From the NCBI RefSeq assembly GCF_009687845.1, contig NZ_BLAD01000043.1, positions 1-64,000 on the forward strand: a stretch of DNA of 64,000 nt, in the 5' to 3' direction. Each line of letters opens with the position of its first letter. The first letter of the stretch is position 1. A model generated the notes under the pieces. That model did not search any database. It saw only the letters and a program-made list of their open reading frames with translations, and had not been told where the DNA came from. Of the stretch, positions 1 through 9,782 are shown piece after piece. Made by a program: the position numbers and the translations under genes. Source of the stretch: Acrocarpospora corrugata (GTDB taxonomy: Bacteria; Actinomycetota; Actinomycetes; Streptosporangiales; Streptosporangiaceae).

Positions 1-951
1 GGCATCGGCGGGCACTCCCTCCAGGTGGTGCAGGTGGTGGGCAGGCTCAGAAAACTGGGGGTCACAGTAACCGCCCGGGAACTTCTGCAAACTCAGACGG
101 TGGCCGGCGTGGCCGCACGCTCGGCAGCGCCGACGGCCTCGCAGTCGTCTCTCGTGGTGGAGCTGAACCCGGGCAAACTCTCCGAGTCGGCGAAATCGGT
201 GTTCTGCCTACATCCCGGTGGCGGAAGCGCCCGCTGGTACATCCCACTCGCCGAGCAGATAGGCGCGGACGTCCGGATTTTCGGCGTGGAGGCAGTCGGC
301 CTGCATGGCGAGGAGCCGCCGTTGCACGAGATCGGGGAAATGGCCGATCGATACTGGCGAGAAATACGGGCGGTCCAGCCTGACGGGCCGTACTTTGTCG
401 TCGGATGGTCCTACGGGGCTATCGTCGCGCAAGAGATGGCGCGTCGGCACGGGGACCAGATGCAAGTCGTCATCCTGATCGAACCGCCGGTTCTTGAGGG
501 TCACATTCTGCATCGCATGCACCAGATCATGGATGGCTACCAATCATCCATCGATCTGTGGGAGCGAGGCCAGACGACCATCGGGGCGGAACGTCACGAG
601 ATAGAGGAGAAGCTGCGCAGCCTGGCTGACAGGCTGGAAGTGCCACGGGAAGCCGTCACTTTGGACGAGTGGCTTCCGTACCAGACCTTGTGGCTTCTGT
701 ACAAGGCAGCGGTGGAGCACCGTCCCCGCCCTTCGAAGGCGAAGACTCTTTTGCTGGTCGGTGACGAGGTCCGTGGCTCCTCCGATGGTTCCGATTACAA
801 TCTCGGCACCTATCAGGATTACCTCGAGTACTGGGGCGACCTGTGCGTCGGCGAGTTCCGGGTGGTCGACGCGCCTGGCCCGCACCTGGAAATGCTCGCG
901 TCCGGCCGTTCACTCGATGTCCTGATCCAGGAGATTCTCGACCTGCTGTGA
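1..951 (+). CDS. Nonribosomal peptide synthetase C-terminus: carrier domain and thioesterase (5' truncated)
   Basis: The reading frame is open from base 1, so the gene starts outside the window. The first codons read GIGGHSL, the phosphopantetheine attachment motif of a peptidyl carrier protein, with the Ser at 16-18. A type I thioesterase follows: it opens with FCLHPGGGS, has the nucleophile motif GWSYG (Ser codon 409-411) and a late catalytic His in the motif PGPHLEML. The domain releases the finished peptide by hydrolysis or cyclisation. The TGA at 949-951 is followed 90 bp later by a halogenase, so both probably belong to one biosynthetic cluster extending to the left. The product cannot be predicted from this fragment. 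Confidence 0.93.
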   Translation, partial: GIGGHSLQVVQVVGRLRKLGVTVTARELLQTQTVAGVAARSAAPTASQSSLVVELNPGKLSESAKSVFCLHPGGGSARWYIPLAEQIGADVRIFGVEAVGLHGEEPPLHEIGEMADRYWREIRAVQPDGPYFVVGWSYGAIVAQEMARRHGDQMQVVILIEPPVLEGHILHRMHQIMDGYQSSIDLWERGQTTIGAERHEIEEKLRSLADRLEVPREAVTLDEWLPYQTLWLLYKAAVEHRPRPSKAKTLLLVGDEVRGSSDGSDYNLGTYQDYLEYWGDLCVGEFRVVDAPGPHLEMLASGRSLDVLIQEILDLL

Positions 952-2583
<1,632 letters not shown>

Positions 2584-2654
2584 CACGCCCGCGAGTGATC
2601 GTTCGATCCCACCGCATCCGCTGACGGCCCCGTGGTTCAGAGGCCCAGCCCACG

Positions 2655-2682
2655 GCCCCAGGTCAGATCGCTGACCTGGGGC
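2655..2682. terminator. Intrinsic-terminator-like hairpin after the halogenase
   Basis: A perfect 12-bp stem, GCCCCAGGTCAG (2655-2666) pairing with 2671-2682, closes a 4-nt loop. There is no T tract, which is common in GC-rich actinobacteria. The right-arm sequence GCTGACCTGGG recurs as a direct copy at about 2689-2699. The hairpin sits 72 bp after the halogenase stop and probably ends the biosynthetic transcript. Confidence 0.7.
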
Positions 2683-2792
2683 TTTGCCGCTGACCTGGGT
2701 TCCGGCCGGCGATAACTCTCTGGAAAGGCGATGAACCCTCACTTTCTTCGCTAAAGTTAAGATCGTCAACAAACGCCCAGGTAGGGGGATCG

Positions 2793-3602
2793 ATGGAGTC
2801 CGAGCAGGCGCCAACTGGTATCGACCCGAACATTCCGAGCGTCGCCCGGATGTACGACTACCTGCTCGGCGGCAAGGACAACTTCGCCTCCGACCGCGCC
2901 GCCGCCCAGAAGATCATCGAACTCACGCCCAACGTGCGCGAGAGCGTCCAGGCCAACCGACGCTTCCTCAGCCGCGCCGTCAACTACCTCACCGACACCG
3001 GCGTCCGCCAGTTCCTGGACATCGGCGCGGGCCTCCCCACCCAGGAGAACGTGCACCAGGTCGCCCTCCGCGCCGCCTCCGACTCGCGCGTCGTCTACGT
3101 CGACAACGACCCGATCGTCCTCACCCACGGGCGCGCCCTGCTGGCCGACAACCGCCAGACCATCGTCCTCGACGGCGACCTCCGCGAACCCCTCGCCATC
3201 CTCAAGGACCCCCGCGCCACCGCCCACCTGGACCTGACCCGGCCCGTCGGCGTCCTCATGCTGGCCGTCCTGCACTTCATCCCCGAAGACGACCTGGCCG
3301 AGACCGTCGTCCACGCCCTCCGCGACCACCTCCCCGCCGGCAGCGCCATCGTCATCAGCCACCTCTCCTTCGGCGACCTGGACGACAACAGCCTCGCCGA
3401 AGGCACCGCCGTCTACACCCACACCACCGCCGGCGGCGTCCGCCCCCGCTCCCACGCCCAAATCCTCCGCTTCTTCGACGGCTTCACCCTCGTCAACCCC
3501 GGCCTCGTCTCCACCGACGACTGGCGCCCCGACCCCCGCACCCCCCGCCTCCCGGCCCTCCCCGGCGTAGACGGCTTCGTCGGCGTCGGCCTCCTCGACT
3601 GA
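2793..3602 (+). CDS. SAM-dependent methyltransferase, PF04672 (DUF574) family, copy 1
   Basis: A 269-residue protein with the family signature SVARMYDYLLGGKDNF near the N-terminus, the SAM-binding motif FLDIGAGLPTQEN and an acidic strand VVYVDNDPIV that would hold the ribose. The family is abundant in actinomycetes and its substrates are largely unknown. The ATG is preceded by a G-rich ribosome site at about 2782-2789. It converges on the NACHT gene at 3652 and is clearly paralogous to the methyltransferase at 7027-7842, so the NACHT gene is bracketed by two copies. No other function is visible. Confidence 0.9.
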   Translation: MESEQAPTGIDPNIPSVARMYDYLLGGKDNFASDRAAAQKIIELTPNVRESVQANRRFLSRAVNYLTDTGVRQFLDIGAGLPTQENVHQVALRAASDSRVVYVDNDPIVLTHGRALLADNRQTIVLDGDLREPLAILKDPRATAHLDLTRPVGVLMLAVLHFIPEDDLAETVVHALRDHLPAGSAIVISHLSFGDLDDNSLAEGTAVYTHTTAGGVRPRSHAQILRFFDGFTLVNPGLVSTDDWRPDPRTPRLPALPGVDGFVGVGLLD

Positions 3603-3632
3603 GGCCGATCTCACCGTCGACAGGGTTTCGGT

Positions 3633-3651
3633 TCCGGCGAGCAGCGCCGGA
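3633..3651. terminator. Short hairpin between convergent genes
   Basis: TCCGGCG (3633-3639) pairs with 3645-3651 around a 5-nt loop. It lies in the 49-bp gap between the convergent methyltransferase and NACHT genes and may serve both. The stem is only 7 bp, so this is tentative. Confidence 0.35.
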
Positions 3652-6600
3652 TCAGCCTGGCCAGACGAGCCGGTAGCGACCGCCGTCGGCGCGGATGATT
3701 CGTCGGGCACGGTGGAACAGATGAGGGTGGTCGTCTTCCATGTCGGCCATCTCGTCGGGGGACAGTCGGCGGACGACGTCGAAGGCTGTCACCGGGACTT
3801 CCGAGGGGTCGATCTCCAACTCCATGAGGGTTACCGCTGCCTCCAGGTATGAGGCCGGTGGCAGGTCCAGTTCGTACAGGACCCGGCCGAGAAGTTCCAG
3901 CTGTCCGCGATCACGGGCTACCAGGTCCAAAGCACAGGTGATCATCGCGTGGTGGAACAGATCCAAGCCGTTGCTTGCGTTGATGGCATTGAGGGCCCGA
4001 TTGAGAAGCTGGGACACCTCCCAGGTAGTCAGGTTCGGCAGATGCGAGACGAGCCGATCCAGTGTCTCATCAAGGTATTCCCAAGGGAGTTCGTCGGGAA
4101 ATGTGGCGAGCATATCGAACACTCGCTCGAAGGCTCTGATGAGCTGGGGGTGAGGGGATTCATCGATAGGGAGCCACAGATTGTTGAGGGCAGCGAGCAG
4201 AGAGGTTGAGTTCTCCTGTTCCGTGCTGGCGATGAATGTCGCCGCTGCCCCGACGTAGCCAAAGCCTGAGCCGAGGGCTTCGGTGAGCATCGCATGGTCG
4301 GCCCTGATGTCCAGGGACGTTTGCGCGGGCAAGGCCCGCCATTTCCGCTGACGTTCTGTCGGGGGCTGGTTGTACGCCCACGCGAGGGAGTCCTCGGCTT
4401 CCCAGATGATGGTGGCTCGACTGCCAAGGATGATCGCTAGATCGGATGTCCTGGTGCCCGGGTGGGCTCGATGGGAGCCCTTCCAGAACAAAGTCAACAC
4501 TCGATCGTCGCCTCCCCAGGAGCGGGCGATTCCCAGCGTCGACACCAAACTGGACCATCCATCATGTTGTGTCCCGGCACGCCAGAGATCGACCAGGTGC
4601 TGCCACCGCCGGACTGCCTCTTCGCCCGCACCGAACAGCTCCGTGGCAGTCACCGGCCCGGCAAGGACTGTCGTCAGCAAGACGAGGTTGGCCGTCTGCC
4701 GGGCTATGCGCTCGACTGCAGACAAGGATTGCGGCTCATAGGCCGAGTTGATCGGCTCCGAGCCGAAGTAGATCTCCTGGAATCGGCGCAGGAGGAGGGG
4801 TTTGAGCTGGTGACCGGGTTCAGCGAGTTCATTGAGGAACTGCGGAATTGGCGCGCGGACCGATAGGACGGCGAAGGACAGGAGCGGAGCCAACGGGCCA
4901 GAATCCTGGCGGGTGGTGAGAATTCCACCCAGCAGGCCACCCCGGTCGAGTGCGTCACGCTCTGCCTCCCGTCTGAGGAGTTCGTGGACCAGGCGCGCGA
5001 TCAGGTATTCGCCGAATGTGGCGTGCAGGAATTCGTAGGTGCTTAGCTCTTCGGAGTCCTGCAGAGCGCGGGCTTGATGGATGAAGAAGAATCGGCCGAT
5101 CACGGTCTGTGCTGCGGTCAGCGGTCGCTGAAATCCGGTCCCGGCAGTGGGTGGGTCCGGGATCAGTGCGGTGAGATCACGGTCCAGGTCCTCACGGGTG
5201 ACCCACTGCTGTCCCCGGTTGAACATGGCGAACGCGGCGACGGAGAGTCGGAGTAGCTCTCGTTGGATCGCTGCTTCACGCTGTTGTGGCGAAAGCCCGC
5301 GCTCGTGTTTGTCGACCTCCCGCGCGGCGAAGCGGTGCAGCAGCCGCTCGTACAATTCGCCGAGCCGAAGCGTGCTGGCTCCATGCAGCGCGCCATCGGT
5401 CGCGGGGTTCGACGGGAAGGCAGAGTCGGCGTCATACAGGGCGAGCATGAGGAGAAGCAGCGGCTGTTCGGCCAGGTCCTGGTGAGCGAGCACATCTTTG
5501 CTTGACAGAGGTGTGCGGCCCTGGCTGAGGAAATGAGCGGTGTTGGCCTTGTTCCAGATGTCGATCCACAGTTTTACCTGGGCGTTTGAGAATGGTTCCA
5601 GCCGGATTGCGATCGTTCCGGCGGGCAGGCGGCAGCGGTCGGATACTGCGGTCCGGGTGGTCACGATCACGACTACTGGGCGGCCGAGTTCGGCTTCGCG
5701 GGTCTGGAATTCGGCGGCCTGGATCAGGTAGTCAGCTCGGTTGACGCCGGTGGCCTGGAGGAGTTCGTCGAGGCCGTCGAGCATGATGACCGGGAGCGCG
5801 CCTTCGGTCGATCGGGCGAGGTCAGGCCACGTCATGGACTCGCCGGTGGTGACCCGGATGGCGGCCTCGATCTGTTCCTGGATGCCGGCGTCCGCCGGAA
5901 CCTGACGCAGTGGGACGCGGACGGGGAGATAGTCGGCGGACGGGAGGCGGGCGGCGAGCATCTGGACGAGCACGGATTTGCCGACGCCCGGTTGCCCGAG
6001 TGCCAGCAAGGGCCATTTCGTCGCGGATATCGAGGTCACGAAGGCCGCCAGGAAGTGCTGCAGGTCGTCGCGGACGGGCTCGGCCGCCCATGATTCCTCC
6101 AGACTGAGATCGTTGCGGCGGTCCAGGAGCCGGAAACGCGGGTTTATGTATCCGTCGGCGAGGCTCGGCAGCGCTAGACCGTCAGGTAACTCGTCGCCAG
6201 GGCTGATCGTCCGGGCCAGGCAACCTTGGTTCAGGGCCAGAATGCTTCGCAGTTTGGCCGGTGGCACCCGCCCGGAGGCCACCGAGTCGAGCATGGCGGT
6301 CAGATCGGTCAGCCCGTGCTGGAGCTGGTGCTGAGTGGCGTGATGTTCGCCCTGATTCGTCCAGAAAGCGAATTCCGGGAACTCGACGGCCAGCTGACGG
6401 TAGAGCTCGTGGTAACGGCGGGCTGCGGCTTCGGGCAACACCTTGGTGATCTGGTCGCGGGCCTGATCCTTCTGCGTCGCGGTCAGTCCCTCCCAGACGG
6501 CCAGCCCCCGGACGAAGCGCAGAAGCGAGACGTTGGCCACGCGGTAGATCGATACCTTCGCGTGAAAAGGCGTGGGTGCCTGCGGAAGATCCGCGTCCGA

Positions 6601-7017
6601 GGAACTCGTGACGTCGCGGACTTCGAGCCGCGGGATGTCCGGGTTCAACTCCGGCAGGAGGGAGAGTTGCTCCGCGTAGGTGAGATCCAGGTCTTCGAGG
6701 CGGAAAGGGAGTTCGATGTCGTCGAGGGCCTCGAAGAACGCGGTCGCGGTGATGATCGCCTGGGCGGCGAGCAGGCGTTCTGTTCTGGTGTGGCGGGCGG
6801 TGCCGGTGACCTTCTCGCGGAGTGAGCCGATGAGGTGGTGGCCCAGTCGTACCGCCTCGGCTTTGGCGTCGAACAGGCTGAGAGCTAGCGCGCCCGCTCC
6901 TGGGAGGGCGGCGGCCCCGAGTAGCGCGCCGCCGAGGACCTTGTCGAGCGCTCGGAGCGTGCGGGTTTCGCCGCCGAGGATTCGTACCGCTTCCGCATAG
7001 CTGAACTGCTTGGCCAC
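3652..7017 (-). CDS. NACHT-domain STAND NTPase (NLR-like)
   Basis: An 1121-residue protein. The N-terminal part (about 1-120) is an alpha-helical region opening AKQFSYAEAVRILGG that resembles the NACHT-associated helical domain NNH7. The NACHT core has Walker A GQPGVGKS near residue 345 and Walker B VIMLDGLDEL near 410, the DGLDE form typical of NACHT rather than NB-ARC. The C-terminal 500 residues are helical, and I see no clear LRR, TPR or WD motifs. STAND NTPases act as ligand-triggered oligomerising switches, and several bacterial NACHT proteins defend against phage; the role here is inferred. The GTG start follows GAGGAG, and that Shine-Dalgarno overlaps the TGA of the upstream methyltransferase, so the two are translationally coupled. 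Confidence 0.88.
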   Translation of the reverse strand: MAKQFSYAEAVRILGGETRTLRALDKVLGGALLGAAALPGAGALALSLFDAKAEAVRLGHHLIGSLREKVTGTARHTRTERLLAAQAIITATAFFEALDDIELPFRLEDLDLTYAEQLSLLPELNPDIPRLEVRDVTSSSDADLPQAPTPFHAKVSIYRVANVSLLRFVRGLAVWEGLTATQKDQARDQITKVLPEAAARRYHELYRQLAVEFPEFAFWTNQGEHHATQHQLQHGLTDLTAMLDSVASGRVPPAKLRSILALNQGCLARTISPGDELPDGLALPSLADGYINPRFRLLDRRNDLSLEESWAAEPVRDDLQHFLAAFVTSISATKWPLLALGQPGVGKSVLVQMLAARLPSADYLPVRVPLRQVPADAGIQEQIEAAIRVTTGESMTWPDLARSTEGALPVIMLDGLDELLQATGVNRADYLIQAAEFQTREAELGRPVVVIVTTRTAVSDRCRLPAGTIAIRLEPFSNAQVKLWIDIWNKANTAHFLSQGRTPLSSKDVLAHQDLAEQPLLLLMLALYDADSAFPSNPATDGALHGASTLRLGELYERLLHRFAAREVDKHERGLSPQQREAAIQRELLRLSVAAFAMFNRGQQWVTREDLDRDLTALIPDPPTAGTGFQRPLTAAQTVIGRFFFIHQARALQDSEELSTYEFLHATFGEYLIARLVHELLRREAERDALDRGGLLGGILTTRQDSGPLAPLLSFAVLSVRAPIPQFLNELAEPGHQLKPLLLRRFQEIYFGSEPINSAYEPQSLSAVERIARQTANLVLLTTVLAGPVTATELFGAGEEAVRRWQHLVDLWRAGTQHDGWSSLVSTLGIARSWGGDDRVLTLFWKGSHRAHPGTRTSDLAIILGSRATIIWEAEDSLAWAYNQPPTERQRKWRALPAQTSLDIRADHAMLTEALGSGFGYVGAAATFIASTEQENSTSLLAALNNLWLPIDESPHPQLIRAFERVFDMLATFPDELPWEYLDETLDRLVSHLPNLTTWEVSQLLNRALNAINASNGLDLFHHAMITCALDLVARDRGQLELLGRVLYELDLPPASYLEAAVTLMELEIDPSEVPVTAFDVVRRLSPDEMADMEDDHPHLFHRARRIIRADGGRYRLVWPG

Positions 7018-7026
7018 CGGAGCTCC

Positions 7027-7842
7027 TCAGCGGTCGACTGTGCCCACACCGCCCAGAACATAAGGCTTACCGGTGTCCATTCGCGGGGGAACCGGATGAT
7101 CCGGTCGCCAGTCGTGTACGGGGACCAAGCCGGGCGGGAGCAGGGTCGTACCGGAGAAGAAGTCGGTGAGGCACTGGAGGGAGCGGTCGGCGACCGGGCC
7201 CGAGGAGGTGCGGGCGTAGATGGCACGGCCCGCGTCACGGTCGGCCTGTGACATCTCGCCGGCGTAGATGTGGCTGATCACGAGGTGGCTGCCGGGCGGG
7301 AGTGCGTCGCGGACGGCGGCCACCACGCTCAGGGCGTCGCGGTCGACGGTGATGAAGTGCAGGACGGAGAGCATCAGAACAGCCGTCGGGAGCTCTGGAT
7401 CGAGGTGAACGGCCAGTTCAGGGTGGTCGAAGATGGATTTGGGCTCGCGCAGGTCGCCCTCGATCGCGATCGTCTGCGAATTCTCGACGAGTAGGGCGCG
7501 GGCGTGGGCCAGGACGACCGGGTCGTTGTCGACGTACACCACGCGGGCGTCGGCGGCGATCCGCTGGGCCACCTCGTGGGTGTTCTCCTGTGTGGGCAGC
7601 CCGGCCCCGATATCGATGAACTGGCGAATCCCGACCTTCGTCAGATGCTCCACGGCCCGGCGCAGGAAGGCCCGATTCTCTCTCGCGAGTTCCCGCACCC
7701 CCGGAACCAGGCGAATGACCTCTTCGGCCGCCTCCCGATCCGCGCCGAAGTTGTCCTTGCCCCCGAGCCAGTAGTCGTACATCCGCGCGACACTGGGAAC
7801 AGCAGGATTGATCCCCGGTGATACCTCGTCCGATTCGCTCAT
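7027..7842 (-). CDS. SAM-dependent methyltransferase, PF04672 family, copy 2 (coupled to NACHT gene)
   Basis: A 271-residue paralog of the gene at 2793, with SVARMYDYWLGGKDNF, FIDIGAGLPTQEN and VVYVDNDPVV. The ATG has a strong GAGGAG site just upstream (reverse strand, about 7848-7853). Its stop lies 9 bp before the NACHT start and overlaps the NACHT ribosome-binding site. The pair therefore forms a two-gene operon in which the methyltransferase is made first. It could modify a small ligand or the NACHT protein itself, but nothing in the sequence names a substrate. Confidence 0.9.
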   Translation of the reverse strand: MSESDEVSPGINPAVPSVARMYDYWLGGKDNFGADREAAEEVIRLVPGVRELARENRAFLRRAVEHLTKVGIRQFIDIGAGLPTQENTHEVAQRIAADARVVYVDNDPVVLAHARALLVENSQTIAIEGDLREPKSIFDHPELAVHLDPELPTAVLMLSVLHFITVDRDALSVVAAVRDALPPGSHLVISHIYAGEMSQADRDAGRAIYARTSSGPVADRSLQCLTDFFSGTTLLPPGLVPVHDWRPDHPVPPRMDTGKPYVLGGVGTVDR

Positions 7843-7946
7843 ATGCGCTCCTCGACCCCATGACGGAAGCCAATACTAGAGCGACATCGGCGATATGTGA
7901 CGCGCCGATAGACCACAGGCGGAATGTACCTAACTACATCGCAGCA

Positions 7947-8324
7947 TTAGTCGGTCAGGCGTCGGCGTAGCAGGCAGAACTCGTTGCCCTCTGGGTCGGC
8001 CAGGACGTGCCAGGATTCCTCGCCCGTCTGACCGACGTCGGCGGGCTTGGCGCCAATGGCCAGCAGGCGCTCAAGTTCGGCATCCTGGTCTCGATCGGTG
8101 GGACTCACGTCGATATGCAGCGGCAGTATGCCAGCCTTCGGCCTGTCGCTCGGACTGAAGACGATCGTCGGCTGGAGCCCGCCGAAGCCTTCGTCCTCAG
8201 GACCGATCTCGACGCTGCCCTCGACGCGACCGAGGACGACGTAGCCGAGCACGTCACACCAGAATGCGGCGAGGCGTTCGGGGTCTCGGCTGTCGATCAC
8301 CAATTCACTGATACGGCACGCCAT
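7947..8324 (-). CDS. VOC-family (glyoxalase/bleomycin-resistance-like) protein
   Basis: About 125 residues with two beta-alpha-beta-beta-beta modules: ISELVIDSRDPERLAAFW opens the first and PLHIDVSPTDRDQD the second. The family-typical ending LADPEGNEFCLL is present. VOC proteins are metal-dependent lyases, isomerases or binding proteins. I chose the ATG at 8324 because the protein family usually starts at this point, although no good ribosome site precedes it; an upstream ATG at 8357 is possible. The start lies inside the 3' end of the lipoprotein gene (28-bp overlap), which supports an operon with the lipoprotein and MerR genes. The substrate is unknown. Confidence 0.85.
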   Translation of the reverse strand: MACRISELVIDSRDPERLAAFWCDVLGYVVLGRVEGSVEIGPEDEGFGGLQPTIVFSPSDRPKAGILPLHIDVSPTDRDQDAELERLLAIGAKPADVGQTGEESWHVLADPEGNEFCLLRRRLTD

Positions 8325-8941
8325 GCGGTTGTTGGTACCCGGCTCAACTCCCGCCATGCGCGCGTGGAGCGGCATCCGACACTGCGAGCCCGGCGTAGGT
8401 CTCCGGTCACAGCATCAGCAAAATATCCGTCGTCGGTCCAACACGCGTCGATGAACGAAACAGTCACCCTGAATGACGACGGCGACGGGTGATCGTGCCG
8501 GTCGAAAGCGGCGGACAGGAGGCGTCCTGACGTGCCCCGTCTCAGCAGCATTCCGCTGCAGTCGGTGGCTGAGCACTCCTTGAATTCGGTTGGGTCTTCC
8601 GACCAGCCCGCAGTCGCCAGACTTCGTGCGATATCGCGTTCCTTGGATTCGGGTGCCAGGACCACGTAGACCCAGGCGCCGCTGTTCGCGGAATCGCAGC
8701 CATTCGCCGAAGCAACCTCTACGACGGCTCCCGTCGGAAAAGCCGCGTCCGGAACCTCGGCACGTATCGCGGAGTTCTCCTTCTCGGCGGTAGCCAGACA
8801 CCGCTCCATACGGGCCTGGCCGGACGACTCGGAGCATCCCGTGATCTGCGTCATCAGGATGGCGGCGAGCCCGGCGGCCAGAGGGCTGGGACTCAGCTTC
8901 TGCGTTCGCGGCCGTGGTCGTCGGCGGATCTGCTTCCACAT
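8297..8941 (-). CDS. Putative lipoprotein, 214 residues
   Basis: The start ATG (8941-8939) overlaps the TGA of the MerR gene. The N-terminus is Arg-rich, followed by a hydrophobic stretch and a lipobox-like ITGCSES, so the mature protein would be lipidated at that Cys and face the outside of the membrane. The mature part has further Cys residues (NGCDSANSG, KECSATDCSG) that could form disulphides. No family is recognised. The MerR and VOC genes overlap it on either side, so the three form one operon. I rejected competing frames over this stretch because only this frame gives a signal peptide. Confidence 0.72.
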   Translation of the reverse strand: MWKQIRRRPRPRTQKLSPSPLAAGLAAILMTQITGCSESSGQARMERCLATAEKENSAIRAEVPDAAFPTGAVVEVASANGCDSANSGAWVYVVLAPESKERDIARSLATAGWSEDPTEFKECSATDCSGMLLRRGTSGRLLSAAFDRHDHPSPSSFRVTVSFIDACWTDDGYFADAVTGDLRRARSVGCRSTRAWRELSRVPTTAWRAVSVNW

Positions 8942-9582
8942 CACGGGGTCTGGGGTGCCAGGATTCGGGCGGATTCTGATTCCTGGGCGAGGCGGCGGAT
9001 GGTGTCCAGGACCCGGCCGTACATGACTGTGCCGATGATGTGGGCTTCCACGGTTGTTTCGCGTGGGGCGTCGAATGGGATTTTGTGGATTTCGTGGGTT
9101 TGGACCAGGGTTTGGGCGGCGGTGGCGTAGGGGGTTAGGTCGGCGAGGGTGGGGTCGGTGCCGAGGGTGCGGAGGGTGACGATGGTTTGGGCTAGTTCTT
9201 CGCGGGCGGGGGCTTTGGGCTCGATCTTCCAGTCGTAGTCGGCGATTAGTTGGTCGACCATTTCGCGGGCCTCTTGCCAGTCCGGGGATTCTTCGTGGGG
9301 TTCGACGCCGGGGCTGAGGGCGTAGTGGGCGGTGCCGAGCATCTGGTGCACGCCGAGGTTCTCGTCGTCCACGGCGTCGATCACTTTGCGGATGGAGGCC
9401 ACGGGGAGGCGGCCGACTTCGAGCAGGGCGCGGATCAGGCGGAGGCGGCGGAGGTGGGCCTGGCCGTACTCGGCGCGGGTGGCGGAGGTCTGTTCGCCCT
9501 GGGGGAGGAGGCCTTCGCGCAGGTAGTACTTGATGGTCGGGATGGGCACCCCGGATTCGGCGCTGAGCTGGGAGATCCGCAT
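8941..9582 (-). CDS. MerR-family transcriptional regulator
   Basis: 213 residues. The N-terminal winged HTH reads MRISQLSAESGVPIPTIKYYLREGLLP, the standard MerR DNA-binding start, followed by a helical dimerisation region (about 60-110) and a C-terminal ligand region of about 100 residues without a Cys-rich metal site. It therefore probably senses an organic ligand rather than a metal. It is first in a MerR-lipoprotein-VOC operon and likely controls its own promoter through the dyad at 9602-9624. The ATG at 9582 starts directly at the conserved HTH. Confidence 0.92.
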   Translation of the reverse strand: MRISQLSAESGVPIPTIKYYLREGLLPQGEQTSATRAEYGQAHLRRLRLIRALLEVGRLPVASIRKVIDAVDDENLGVHQMLGTAHYALSPGVEPHEESPDWQEAREMVDQLIADYDWKIEPKAPAREELAQTIVTLRTLGTDPTLADLTPYATAAQTLVQTHEIHKIPFDAPRETTVEAHIIGTVMYGRVLDTIRRLAQESESARILAPQTP

Positions 9583-9601
9583 GAGAAGAGGGTACTCGTT
9601 G

Positions 9602-9624
9602 GTTGGACAGTAATGCTATCCAAC
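9602..9624. promoter_or_regulatory. Dyad, probable MerR operator
   Basis: GTTGGACAG (9602-9610) and CTATCCAAC (9616-9624) form a 9-bp inverted repeat with one mismatch around TAATG. It lies 20 bp upstream of the MerR start. MerR regulators bind such dyads in the promoter spacer and untwist the DNA, so this is the natural autoregulatory site. It has not been shown experimentally. Confidence 0.55.
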
Positions 9625-9633
9625 ACATAACCG

Positions 9634-9647
9634 AGCAAGCGCTTGCC
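9634..9647. promoter_or_regulatory. KstR2-type operator candidate 1
   Basis: AGCAAGCGCTTGCC contains the perfect palindrome GCAAGCGCTTGC and matches the mycobacterial KstR2 consensus AnCAAGnnCTTGnT except at the last base. It lies between the MerR gene and the thiolase-like gene at 9783. A KstR2-like regulator is encoded at 20628. Confidence 0.6.
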
Positions 9648-9692
9648 TAAGCATTTTGGGCGGGTTAGCGTGGCGAGCGTCCCGCCGGGTCG

Positions 9693-9779
9693 GATCGCGC
9701 CCCGTCCCGGCGGGTCTGGGAGGGCATTGCGGGACTTGACACGACACGATCGCGCTCCGTCCCGGCGGGTTTGGGAGGG
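9693..9779 (+). repeat. Two 32-bp direct repeats upstream of the thiolase-like gene
   Basis: 9693-9724 and 9748-9779 are the same 32-bp sequence with two C/T differences, 55 bp apart. The second copy ends in GGGAGGG, which serves as the ribosome site of the gene at 9783. The arrangement looks like a local duplication of a leader segment. The 23 bp between the copies carry no recognisable gene. Confidence 0.7.
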
Positions 9780-9782
9780 GAT

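Noticed and set aside
2766-3710. Long open frame on the minus strand opposite the first methyltransferase
   Set aside because: Composition is Val/Gly/Asp-rich without domain signatures, as expected from the antisense of a GC-rich gene.
8415-8939. Alternative frame over the lipoprotein gene
   Set aside because: It lacks a signal peptide and known motif, while the chosen frame has a lipobox and overlaps the MerR stop by the usual TGATG.
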